Source: Varroa destructor (Eukaryota; Arthropoda; Arachnida; Mesostigmata; Varroidae). Taken from it: a DNA stretch of 64,000 nucleotides. Where the stretch lies: positions 25,774,882 through 25,838,881 of the forward strand of contig NW_019211460.1 in NCBI RefSeq assembly GCF_002443255.2. Direction: 5' to 3'. Both the position numbers and the translations under genes were made by a program. The notes beneath the pieces are model-generated. The model saw nothing but the letters and a program-made list of their open reading frames with translations. It did not search any database and was not told the origin of the DNA. This document shows positions 14,467-27,086 of the stretch, one piece after another; position 1 is the first letter of the stretch; each line of letters opens with the position of its first letter.

Positions 14467-15381
14467 AAGAAGTAAAGACTTAGAGGGCAAATTGTTCTAT
14501 CGGGTAAGTCGGAAATAGCTTATACGTCTGTCGAATCAAACAGTGTGGTCTCCTTTTCTGCTGATGTGGTCTATAGTTCAGTATCACTCATCGCGTTCAT
14601 ACCTCACCCGGCAAAGTGTTGATCTTTGATCGGCGCAAAATAAGGCAACCTAAGAGGCTAATCAAGTCAATTTCCTTAAGTCGGGGACCGCCCTCCGTTA
14701 ACTATCGACTTGGTTAGGTGGGGTGGAGCCGTCTGGTCCCAAAAGGATCTCTACCGACATTTTTCTCCCTGGATGCCCCCCATCATGATCCGACAGCCGC
14801 AATTATCTCCACAGACTTACTGTTAGGTCGATCGCTTCCTATTTACCAGAAAAAGTCAACCTGTAGGTCTGTGGGGCACTCGTTGCCCCCCTCCCCCACA
14901 CACATACAAAATGAGTGCATTGCTTTATTGCGTGAGTAAAACGGCCATTTTGTCCCATTGCATCGTCGTCCAATCACTTAGCCAGCCGACCACCGACCGG
15001 CCAATCAGCGAATCAGTCGCTGAGAATCACCAGTTTTATAGCAGGTGTGCATGCATAGTAAAATGGAGATTCAACTACATCTATGAGGTATAGGGTCTGA
15101 TCTATTAGTGAAGATATTATCGTATAGCAGCCCAAGAGCGCAGGGCAGTAACTCGAAACGGAATCTCTCTCTCGCAGATTACTAAGAGCGACAATAGTTG
15201 TAGCATCTATATGACATAGAGCAGTAGGAGATACCCTGGCGATATCTAGAGCACCCTATACTTAGAGGGTCCTATCGAACTCATTGTTATTGATTGCTGC
15301 TGCCGGCAGAAAAGCCTAGTTGACTGCTTACTTTTCTAGTTTTTTTTTCCCCGAAGGTGGTAAGTGATCAGCGGCTCAACC

Positions 15382-15434
15382 CAACTATATGTTATGTAAA
15401 AATCTGTAACTAGGCTTCCAATTACATATAGTTG
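15382..15434. repeat. 11-bp inverted repeat with 31-nt spacer
   Basis: Arms CAACTATATGT (15382-15392) and ACATATAGTTG (15424-15434) are perfect reverse complements. It could be a hairpin or remnant terminal repeats of a tiny element. No flanking target duplication was seen. Confidence 0.75.
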
Positions 15435-17455
15435 AAAGGGAAGAATGGAATTAAGTTACTATATCATTACTAGTAACTAGTGTTTTATACTTTTTTTTTG
15501 TTTGGGAAAGAAAGCCGCTTAAAAAGTGAATCGTATTCAACTTGTATATTTTGAGCAATGTGTGCCCGATGTCCCGTGTGGATTTATGTTAGTGTGGAAT
15601 TCTAACAGCTGTATGGAACTTTTGTAGATAGATAATAAGAATGTTTGCGTTAAAGAGACCTATGTAAAGCTAATGATGTGTTTTACAAAAGAGAAATTAA
15701 TTTCGATTCAGGGAAACCTTAGCGCTTAACCACAAGTGTTTAAGTTAGCGCGGTACCAACGCGACCGTTGACCGTTCTGGATCAATGCTACGAACATCAA
15801 AATTGAGAAGTAACTAAGGGCTGATTGTTCTCGCTTACGTAACTTAACAAGTGGGGAAATGCCGGCCGATTCGTCTTTTGTAGGACATAAACTGGACAAG
15901 CCTATAATCTGACTATCATAGGCTATATTAATAAAAATATAGTATCAGAACCACCATGTTCCTGTACACACGCTCAACATAGGTAACAAAAATAATTTTT
16001 ATTGAAACTAAATAGCAATCAGTACAGTTAATCTCTTAGAAACAAACCTATAATGATGTAAATTTATCTTTGTCTGATCGTAATGGGCGCATAAAAGATT
16101 TTATGGTTAAATTAAGGAACTATTATAAATACGCTGTGATACCTGAATGGCATATACCCCACTGACATGTGTTTGTGTATCGTGTCAGGTGTTGTGCAAA
16201 ATGCTGGCCTTTGCATAACATATCCCAACTTTCCCGTTGTCCTACGAAGATGTGCACACTGCGATGTTCTAGCGACTAGGTAAATCGGGTTATTCTATTG
16301 GCAGCAAACGACACACCGGCTACTTCACTGCTTCTCATGGTATTAGCGGTAGTGTACGCGTCCAACTACACGATAGGCTTGCGAGTTCGTCACCTTCCAC
16401 ACAGAAGCATCGGCATCATGAGATTGATTCGCTTGGAGAAGCTACGACTTTTGGGCCACAGCGCCATCACTTATCTGGCTTCTTTACGGTCGTTCTTTTC
16501 GACTGAAGTAATCTTTCCGTATGCCAGTGGACCGCCAGTTAGCCTTTTCCTACGTTTGTGCGCCTCCTAATCTTGTTAGCCGACCAGTTCCTCTGAGTAG
16601 TAGGAACAAAGGCTGCTTTTTGCGGTTAATTATTAAGTTTGGACAAGCGTATGGCTTTTTTGATGAAATTACTTTCAGACTAAAGAGAGACGAGGAGGAG
16701 GAGGAGGGGAGGGGAAGCTAAATTGGGAAACAACCTTCAGGTTATTTGTGGGGCATTTCGTAGCGAGAACAAAAACATTGTTACCGGTGTAAATCATCCG
16801 GTACAATTTATTTATAAATATCACACTTTCTGAGCAGTTTGATCCTCTGGTGGCACTTAAGATTTGTGAGCGACTGCATAATATTAGTGCAGGAAGTAAT
16901 CCCTCTGCTATACCTAGATTCGTGCAATGGCATCTACAATGGTGATATGTTGAGATACGTAAATATAAAACGGCCAAAAAAGCCTCATCGTTCCTAGATA
17001 TGTCATCAGGATTAAAAAAAGTTAACTGGTCTTAACCTACATTCCGTGCCCACCCTTATATTACAGGATTCCCTTTGTTTGTATTGTAAATTTCAGTGAG
17101 AACTACAATACAGACATACTTTAATCGAAGCCTTTCATCTGGCCGATCAAAAAAACCGGTACATCTGCACGTGGTTGCTATCACTGCTGTACAAAGTAGG
17201 GTAAAAAAATAGAGACATATTTTAAACGAAAGATCTTTTTACCCTCCATCACGACCATAGCCCCACGGAAATAATGTTCATCTGAAAAATGACAGGTTTT
17301 ATTTCGTACGGATGCGCAGGACTCTTAGGCGTAATACTTTTGTACCTCGACCTTAATGACATATCTAATTATTAGCTTGTTCATCTCATGCAGAAACGCT
17401 GAAGGCTCGAACCACTTTCTTGTCCTTTACCGTGTAATTACAATAGCGCTAAGCT

Positions 17456-17485
17456 AAATCACTTTTTGCGTACAGAAAGTGATTT
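17456..17485. repeat. 10-bp inverted repeat, 10-nt loop
   Basis: Arms AAATCACTTT (17456-17465) and AAAGTGATTT (17476-17485). A modest hairpin in non-coding DNA, with no neighbour gene to interpret it. Confidence 0.75.
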
Positions 17486-20359
17486 TTGGCATATCCTTAT
17501 TTTCGACCAGCCAGATTCAACTAAGTCCGACCTTCAATCGTTAGCTATAATAGGTTTTCCCTATTTTTATATAATAGGTTCATCCCCTGGGTAGAAATAA
17601 TTCGGCCGAATATACGGCTACTCAACCATAATTGCAATTAAATCTTGTCTCATTTTTTATACATATATATGCATGCTTAAATGTACAAATAACAATAGGA
17701 CATGGAAGCTGTAAAGTTGTATATCAACAGTATAGCACAATTAGCCTGGCTCAAATCAGATCAAATGTGCCCCATCTAGTAATGATTCTTGCCTGTAAAA
17801 GCAGTAATGCTTGAGCTCTAAGCAAATCACATCCATTGGTGCCGGCTGTCCCTGGTCCCCCTGACGCTTTGCGACACATTTTTCTGTTCCGTTAGGTTTA
17901 TATTCGGTGGCAAAACTGAGGGTTGAGCTAGCAGGATTAGAACTATCCTAACTAAAATGAATTGTAAGGCTATACCCGTTACTTCGTTCCGCGCCATTTA
18001 ACATCAAGAATATATGCGAGGGACCGGCTGGCAGAGCGTATTTTTAGGACGAAGCAGTTGCATCGTCAACGTCGGTATGTGGAGCGGCACCTTGCGCTCT
18101 GCATCGGTTATGGGCGTCACCTGTCTATTGTGTTCAACGGGTGCAGCACGTCGGCTTGTCAAAGGCTAGTCGGCGTTGGCGGCTTTGAAGAATTTAACAT
18201 TAGGCGTCACTCGTACTTACTATTATGCCCCTACGCAGCTACGTCTAGCACGTGGCAGCCGGCAGCGATGGGCACGTCGCTGCATAGCAGTATGCAGCGC
18301 GCAATAACCTTAAAGTACGTGTTGACAGTAGCAGCAGCGATAACAGTGACGCCAGTGGTAACGAAACGGAAAAACAACCTTTTTTCATAAAACGTTGTCC
18401 TTCGGGCAATACGGGAGCAGATGCTTCGTTCAAAATCTGATCCATGATGTGTGTGCGAGACACGGTGAGGCCAACTCCAGGCAAATTAAGTGACTGCTGC
18501 AATCTGAATGACTAGATAGAACCTATACTCTACCGGACAACCTACTGAGCAGGTACAGGATCCCTCTATCGACGGACAAATGGGTGTCAAAACACGTGAA
18601 TGAAAAGCTCCACAATCACGAAGGGCGGTGTGATATAGACTTGCATAGCGTCGCCCTTTTTGTTGCTGGCATATGGAATATTCAGTTGAAGCTTTGCATC
18701 TGTTAAATTATCAAGTGAGAAGTTCTACGGTTCTAGACCTTCAAAACGGCTTTCGCGCACAATTCTGATGAGGTAACCTTTTGCTGAAATTCTAAAGCAG
18801 CAGAGGAAAACTGCAAACGTAGAAATTAGGTCTCGGATTATTTCAGACAAACAATATGTATTCCTAGCAGAATTATATATACAGTTGTCCTTGATTGCTC
18901 TTCAACCTATGCTATTATACTTTTTATTGGTACCTCATAAATAGTTATATCAATGGGAGGCTAACTGAGATTTGATGGTGTCGATAGTGACTTTTAATCT
19001 TTGTTTAACAACATGTCTAGGCAACAACATATATCTTAAAGGAAGAAACTATATAGAAAAAAAAAAGTGCTTCTATAAAAACTGAACATTTTAGCTGATG
19101 TTCTGCAGGAGACGTTTTGTCAACTACAGGCTCTTTCTTTAATTATCGTTAATAGGACTAGTTACTACCACGAAAATTTCGCTTGCAGGTTCCCTTAGCG
19201 CCTGTATTCTGTTACATTAAGGCTGCGTATGTCGCTAATAATTGCTAGTGGATGTCTACGCTCAGCGCGTTCATCTCAATATTTTTTGCCGAAGACCAGA
19301 GAGATCTCTCATTTTTCCGGACGATTTATCGAGTTGGCACAAGGAACGTATTCGGCAAGCCAAAACTTTCCTTCACTTTCTTTTAGATACCGCCTCGGCT
19401 AAAACTAGAGTCGGTATTTCTTCTGTTAATGCCGAGTTAACTACCACAATGTAACATTGGTATTTCAACTAATCTTGTCTTTTTTAAATATTTAAATTGT
19501 TATTTATGATTAAGTCTTAGCTAGTGTTTGTTACATAAATGCTGACTTTTTTTTATGGTAAATTTACCGGTTCCTCCTATTGCTTGCTGTCTGACTTGCA
19601 CCTTTTTCCCTTCCGAACATCATCAACAACCTTTACTACTGACAGGTTTTTTGGGCAAACAAGTTTAACTTGGTTCAGTGTGTAACAGCGATCTATTTAT
19701 ATATAACGAGTTATATACACAAAGTTTTGTGTTACGTAGATTGTTCGCTCAACCCTAGAGGCAAATCATGGGCAAGCATATAGACAGACCTGGGAAAATG
19801 TAATTTTTTTGAATTAAAAATCATATTCTTGAACTGAGAATCAATATCTTGCCCGCCCATTAATTAACTAAACGGCTACAACAAGTTATGTGGCCTTCGT
19901 AACAAGTGGACCCTTACAGCTCAACCTGACGATTCGTATGTCGTACTGCGAGGTTTACGCAATTTACAAATGAGAGACTCTCTCATTAGATAGATTATTA
20001 TATAGATAGGATTATAGGAAATAGTACAGAATAAAGAGCAGTAGCAGTTTAAAGAAAAATGAAAAACTGCACGATAAAACCCGGACTATAAAAACTATAG
20101 ATTCATAAAGTCTGCTTAAGGTTCCTATTGAACCTAAAAGGACCAGCATAGTCTTAATTACTATTCAAATGGTAAATCATAGATTTGGAAAATTTCTCGA
20201 ATTGTCTCGAAATTTTCAATTGGATTAACAAAAGCAGATAAGCTGATATATTATTATTAGATTTTTATTAGGTTGTAGCGCTTTTGAGTTCTGGTAATTC
20301 TAGGCCAATTGCCAAATATATAAACTGATACCGAAAACAAATACCTATAAAAGTGACAA

Positions 20360-20394
20360 TATAATATATAAATGATAAATAATATATAAATGAT
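20360..20394. repeat. Short AT-rich tandem duplication
   Basis: The unit AATATATAAATGATA occurs twice in tandem, separated by a couple of bases. Typical low-complexity slippage product. Confidence 0.7.
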
Positions 20395-22445
20395 ATCGAT
20401 ATATTTAATGTATTTTACGACAATGCGTCTTTATATAGGCGATAACAATAGTCTGCGTGTTGGGATCCATAATAAGCCGACCCTATTTTACCGCCGTTGA
20501 GTACTGGAATGCTTTCACAAAGGCCGCTGCTGGAAATATTCAAACATGGAGTAATTACTGAAGGCCGACCCTTGTAATGAGGGCAGATTCTAAAGCTTCT
20601 CGAGATTTAATTTTCTTTGCTTGGTTTTTGCAAACATGCAGGCGCGTTTAGCCTAGCTAGAACGTTAGAGTAGGCCCTAATCGTCTTAGGTACTTTTTTA
20701 GATATTGCAGTTTTTGGGAGAAAAAGGAAACAAGGATAACAAATCAGTGTTCTCCAACCGGCCAAGAAATTATCGACCTGAATCGCATGCACTAAAAATA
20801 AGATCTTTTCAGTAATTTAGCTCTTTTTTTTCTTCCCTTGCGCTTATTTCTAGACGACAATGCGCGATAAGTGGCTCGTCCGGGTTGCATCAACGGTCAA
20901 AAGCATATGCTAAATACGGCTGCCAACGTTTCTTACATAATTCAAACAATAGCTTAAGTCTAAAGCCAGAGTGCATTCTCTAGCCAAAAAGGGAACCTGC
21001 GAAACCTATGAATGCATTTAACTTAAACATGTAAAAGTCTGTAAAAGAAATGGAAAAGTAGTGACTTTTAATAATCTTCACAGCTTCCAGCATTTCACAG
21101 TTATTCATTAAGTTTGAAGTAATTGAGTATATATGCCATAAGCATTTGAGCAATTTTTGATACATTGCTTATTTCTGCTTCTGCCAATGGTTCAGCATTA
21201 GTCCTGATAGGACATATTCTCAATTTGTTAATACAGTTACAGACACTTGCTATTGTTCGATGTTTCTTAGTTTTCGCGCAATTAAAGGAGGACGGTTTCC
21301 GACAGAAAATAACTACGACAAAATTTTGCTTTGTACAAGTCTGATTCGTATATTTTTCAAAGTTTCCAGCCTCGAACGGCTAAAGAGTCAGACTTCCCTA
21401 ATACGTTCTTCGAATCTGATTAGATATCTTATGTTTAATAAATATATAAAACAATAAAACAACAAATAAAAACATGAAAAATGGCACGTTAAAGATATTA
21501 CTGTGTACTTCTATTTCTGACCGCATCCTTAAGAAACTGAACCACTTTCAGGGTGTGTCAAATCCGATTTTCGTACTTCAGAGATCGGACGGTATCCGCT
21601 TCAAGTTCCATGTGCCGATTATAGCAGTCAATGTCACGAAGCAAAGTTACAGTTGTGATGACCGATTAGAGCTGACATCTACGATTTTCAGCAAAAACTG
21701 GGTTTTTCTGTTGTAGTCAAGGTAATTTAGTAACAACGACAGCTATACGGCCGTGTACATCTGTTTCGATTTTCAGACACTCTCCTGTCTGTTAAAGCGT
21801 CACCAGAAGGAACAGAAGCTGCCGCTAAGTTCCCAATCCTGACCGCTAACCTAATCGAGGCTAACAGGTAAGACGACGAAACTCAAGGACGAAATGTTGA
21901 TCCAACAAGGGGTGTGTCAGGCCAGAGCCGTTTCAACGTGCCGTGCCATCAGACACGACGAGTGTGAAAACAGGGAGCGACATGTTTTGCTCACACTGGC
22001 TCCCTCACCCTGCCCGTCTCCTGGGAAAAAGTCTCCTTTTTGACAGGGAAGAACAGAAGGACCGACGCCCGAACGAACAGCCGTTGCTATGTTATTCTTA
22101 CTAGACTATAGAAGGGTCAGAATCAGCTTAGGAGTAGTGGTTAGCTCAGGAGTGGAGGTAGGTTAGTTAGCTAATAGAGAGCGGACAAGACGGGTCTAGG
22201 TCGATCCTCAGTGTGCCAAGAGCAGCTGTGATTAATTGGAACGCTTAACTATCTCTTAGATAGAGGTCGTGGGGGATAAAAGGGTGTCGTGTGCACTAAC
22301 CCAAACTGGCCATCGAACACGATCGGCGGTAGAAGAAAAAAACTAAGGCCTTAGTGGGATGTTGCGTGCAAATGCTGCTGGCATTGTAGACGTTATCCTT
22401 ACTGTAGGCCACCATAGACTTTTCTAGGCTACATAACCGTCGTAG

Positions 22446-22784
22446 ATGTCGTTTTATACTTCATTGAACGAAAGCGACGCTCTGTGGTCTTGGTTGAAGG
22501 GATTATTGGCTAATTGTTACACATACATGCTCGCAGAACATATCTCTCTTTCAATAGAGGATGACACGACTTGCCAGAGCACACTGGAGCGTGTCACAGG
22601 CAGGGAAACGTTTGGTTTTTTGTTCGTCTCGGCAGCTCTTCTTGGATTTGGCTTGTCAATCAAGGGCGTAACTGGCAATTTCTTTTTCATTAAAATTAGT
22701 TCTCTCGCCTACTATAACAACAATCGAGCCTTCGGGAGACCGAGAATCCATAATCATAGTTTACAATATATCGAATCTGTGTGA
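22446..22784 (+). CDS. Small membrane protein candidate, 112 aa
   Basis: ATG-initiated ORF. The N-terminal 60 residues are mixed polar with an acidic stretch (SIEDDTTCQSTLERVTGRET), then comes a hydrophobic helix (FGFLFVSAALLGFGLSIKG). This is the outline of a short single-pass protein. A GTAACT donor-like site follows the helix, so the true exon may end there. The start context is weak (TAGATG), and the ATG could instead be the first codon after a TAG acceptor. No family recognised. Confidence 0.27.
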   Translation: MSFYTSLNESDALWSWLKGLLANCYTYMLAEHISLSIEDDTTCQSTLERVTGRETFGFLFVSAALLGFGLSIKGVTGNFFFIKISSLAYYNNNRAFGRPRIHNHSLQYIESV

Positions 22785-25700
22785 GTTAATGATAAATGAT
22801 TAGACTTCCCAGGTACCAGTCTTTGCTCTTGGTGTGCAGTTACTTCGCTTTAAAGAACTTCGATAAGTATATATATTATAGTAGGACTATCAGTCACACA
22901 ATAGGTGGCACTGACTGTAAATATATTCAAGGGCAAAATTTGCTAGAGACAGCTCTAATATAGGAAAACGGTTTGCTGTGTAGTAATTTATGCTTTGCGT
23001 AATATGTTTTGCCTGCCGGTATAGAGACATAAGCAGGCGCAACGTCCAAGTCCAGAGTCGTCTCGCTCATTCAAACTGGATGTAAATGCGACAGAGAAGA
23101 TACTCTCCTCGGCACCTCTTTGCTCTTTTGCTTTGCTGCCATTGTTTTGTTAGCAGTCTCTGCCTAAGGCACTAGGTAATATTCATGCGTCTCAGGTGCG
23201 CAATGGTTGCCAATGGATGTGCTACGAAGACAGACGTTCAGCTGTTTCTTGTAATGGTACACATCCGTAGACGAATCCCCAGACTGAAGGGTACCCATTA
23301 GTTCATTTTTTATTTGGGGCTCTAGGTGGAAGAGAGGCATAAGTTGGCACTAACCTACGACAAAATCATACCTATTCGCTAGCGTTGAGCTTTGTTCGTA
23401 TCTGAGCTATGATTGCGGAATTCTGTACCTCCAAAAGCCAGTCAGACTATATATATGTGGGGATATATGTTGAATTCTCTGACTTTGTGGTTCTGATCAG
23501 TTCAACCAGCGTTACTTAAAGTAACATACGTCCACCTCCAATCAGTTTCCAAAAACTCAAAGCTTTGTTTGCGCGCTACTAAAGCCGGAAGTGCAAGAAC
23601 TACACTCTAACAACGCCAGTCTTTCTGTCTCTAAAGTCTTTTATACGCTAGGACACTTTGATACAAAAACGTCGTATATAGTAACCGGGTAATATTAGTT
23701 ATTAACCTCTGTTACATTGGGCACTTCGTGCGGTGAGAGGACTGTAATCTAACATAATTTACTTCGCAGTAACGCTGACATGACGATGAAAAACACGACC
23801 ATTCGAAGACGATTTCACTCAATTGCAAACAGAACTTCTGAGCAAATTCGCTTAAATCATCTACATTTACATGTATCTCATACCGTTACTAGACTTTGAC
23901 CGAAATGTTCTGCTTTAGCCACTGGCTATTCGCTTGTTTTGTTACTCACTGAATTTTCTTTCATTTTTTTGCATGTATTGCGGCCAATATACACAGAGCA
24001 CGATGTCATTTTCTAAGGATGACGTTACCTGTTTATAGATCAGGATATTAGACAAAGGTGACCGGAAATAATAATCAGCCAATGTAGCTTAAAAATCGGC
24101 ACCAACTCAACAAGCATACGATTGCACTAAATAAACTTACAAATTCGTGTGGAGTGCACATGTCTCTGATGAAGGATAGCCTTTTAATCAAGATATCTTA
24201 TTAAATAATGTGCTAATTCAGCTTACTTGACAAGGTACCTTTGGATTTCAATATAATATCATAGAATGAATTGAGCCCAGGTTTATTCGATTCAGTGGCA
24301 CCGTAGTAATCCCGATGTAGAGAAGGTTTACCGATTTGTTCGTTCTCTGAGCCGCTATTCATCGGAGTATCAAAACAATACAAGGTTTTCGCGGGCGGGC
24401 ACCGAACCTGTTTTGAGTGGTTAACAGCGATGTTATCATCTGTCGGTGACAAGCAAGAACGACTTTCTGACAAGAGTCACCACAAACGCTTGTGATAGGG
24501 GTACTTTGCATGGAAGATGTCTTTGTCATGCCTCGTTGAAGGTATGCTCTTTGTATACGTTTACATGCACGGTAAACATGCATATGTTTGGAGACAGAAT
24601 AGGGTTGCCTCAATATGAACTGAATAAGGGAACTTGGGAGAAAACTTCAACCATTAGCTTGAGCCCTGACGAAAGACGAATTTCAACTAAAAAAAGGAAG
24701 GGGAGCAGACAAGAAACAATTACAACTAATCATCGCCGATCTTAAATCAAATAGTATTGATCGATGCATAAATGCTTTGGACTACCCCCAAAGGTTTCTG
24801 TAACAAAAAAAAATATTCTCCAATACGATGCATGTACTACGCGAAGTATTCAGGTTGATTGTTTCGGTTTTAAAGGGATACAAAGTTTGTCAATACTGGA
24901 CACCTACGGCCTGAATTTTCGACTCCACTCATGAATGATGATTTCGTAAAACATTAAACTATGCGGTAATTTGTATAATCAGGCTATTTAGGTAGTTATA
25001 CAAATGTTTTACACCCGCACGCGTAAGGCAAAGCTCTTCCCTACAGCACAAAAAGAGATTTCCATATACAGGGGAAAGATGCTAGCTGATCCGACAGTAC
25101 ATTAATAGAAAAATACAAATGAATCATAGACGTTTTTCTTATTGTTTTTCGTTATTTAAAAATGCCTCTACCTTACTATGAAACTGTAGTTTATTTTAAA
25201 TCTACAAGCAATTCCACCAAAATAAGTGCATATTTTCCCTTATACCCAAATAGACAGATATGTGTAATATCTAGTGTGTATACATATACACTGATCTTAT
25301 AATGGGTGTGCAAACAAAAGAATCAAAACAAATGACGTGAAACCAAACTAGCCAAAAAAAATCGGTCAACTAAGTTTTTTTTTAGGATGACGACTTTTTT
25401 GGATCTTCAGTGTTCCACTGCGAAGTGCTCCCTAACGCACTTCGGCCATAGCAGTACCAATCATGACCTCGTAACAACGTTATATTAGAGAATACCAATT
25501 TCAACAGACATTTAAGAACAACTACCGCAATAACGTCATGTAAACGCTTTAGGTCCGTTAGCAGGACAACTGTTCTATCCTAGGAAAATGTACGACTAAA
25601 AACTGTTACCGAGGAAATCATACAATGTATGCCGCAAATTACGAAAGCAAAAGTAATTAGTTTGCATTAATAACAACTTAGTCGTATTTAAAATAATCTT

Positions 25701-27086
25701 ACCTATGCATCGTTAAAAAAATACTCTTCCATTGAGATAGGGAGGAAACATTGAAAGGAATCCCAACGCTGAACAACACCAATTGTTTAGTAAACAATTG
25801 TTTTTATCAACAAATTATATCTCGCTATTATATATCATTTGAATATTAGAACTTTATAATCAGTAAAATAGTATTGGCGTGAATGGGCTGGGCCACCAGT
25901 TGTGTTTAAATCCATAAAAACGCGCTGTTTTTACAATTTGCAAGAATCTTTCCTTTTTTTAACATCTCAACATCGCCGCTATACGACCACCATTTCAGAT
26001 CGTCCCCTCACCATGCAGCAGCCACTTTCTGCTTTGGGTAAAAATGTACATGTACGAGAATATCGGTACGCAAGCAGAGTGTTGTATTAGATGTCCACAC
26101 AAGATAGCTCATAAAAACAGTCATATGGAAGTGTCTTCCTGTTGCGTTCTTTTTCTTCTCGTCATCGTACGAGCTCATAAGACCAATGTAATTCCCCAGG
26201 TTGACATGTCAATATAAGATACTGTTACATCGTATAAAGAACGCATGTTTTTCTGTGTCTGCCCATAACAACAACAATATCGTGTAGTAATCAGGATTTT
26301 CGCCTTGTCGTCCTACTCGGGTAGCGCCTCTCTGAAGACGTATGATATATTGTTGGCGGCAGTTTGATAGGTTTTTCGCTTCTGTACCAAGCTGCAAGCA
26401 CACGAAACATCTATTGTGTGATTAATGGGTTCTATTTCGGTAGGAACAAATAGACAAGTTAAGTTCTAGCTGAAACGACGTCAGAATTAAGGTAGGCACA
26501 ACAATACCTTCAACATGGTCAAGGCAAGCACGATGTATTGATTGATGCACGCATTCACGTGCACCTGACATAAGACGTGAACACGCGCTGGCCACAGCTG
26601 GCGCCGAGTTGCCCCGAACCGATGGCAATCAGCACGCGTGTGATACTATGCGCAATTTAAACAACTTCTGTAGTGTAAAGTAAAAACATAGCTTAACTTG
26701 GACCTAATCGATACTAGGTTTATTAAAAACGAACGTGTAGTGAATATGTGTGCCGCAAGGAATAACGCTATTGAACCGTTAACTACTTCGCTTAATACAA
26801 CCCTCGCAGTAGAAGAAATTATAGCAGATGCTATAAAGAAGTTTCGATCGGTAGCGCCTTCTATTTTTACAGTTCTTTGTAGCACTTTTAGAGTGGGGAG
26901 TGTCCTCGAGCCTGACCTTTTTTTCGCAGGCTTTGACCATCCGAAACAGCCCACTGAAAGCTCTAGTCATCAAACCGTCCACTTGTACCGAGGCATTTAA
27001 ATTCCCTCCAGAATTAGGTTTCACGTAGTTATATATTTTCAAAGTTAGTCGTTCTGAATAAACGTAACTTTGCGTTACTTTGCCGT
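22785..27086. other. No supported gene upstream of the ASH-like gene
   Basis: Mostly AT-rich. The plus frame at 26698-27000 (LTTSLNTTLAVEEIIADAIK) looks somewhat protein-like but lacks a start ATG at its head and is antiparallel to another open frame. It might be an upstream exon; I found no phase-matched splice to support it. Confidence 0.45.
25780..25800. repeat. 21-nt near-perfect palindrome
   Basis: CAATTGTTTA, one base, TAAACAATTG. Contains a forkhead-like TGTTTA/TAAACA core in both orientations, which may be chance in AT-rich sequence. Confidence 0.75.

Larger units (their letters stand above)
11051..22445. other. No supported gene; microsatellites and small hairpins
   Basis: AT-rich non-coding sequence. 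A GC-richer block at about 18050-18500 is open on both strands; the minus frame there includes MKKGCFSVSLPLASLLSLLL, a signal-peptide-like start, but the peptide ends soon after and nothing else supports a gene. The minus frame 12208-12468 has an ATG but no recognisable feature. A GAG repeat lies near 16693-16709. Confidence 0.55.

Noticed and set aside
21260..21716. Two successive frames sharing the residues ILLCTS, as a possible duplicated exon
   Set aside because: The underlying nucleotides align poorly beyond this short match, so chance is more likely.
26646..27042. Overlapping frames on both strands near 26.8 kb as a gene
   Set aside because: No ATG at the head of the plus frame, no matched splice sites, and the two strands are equally open.
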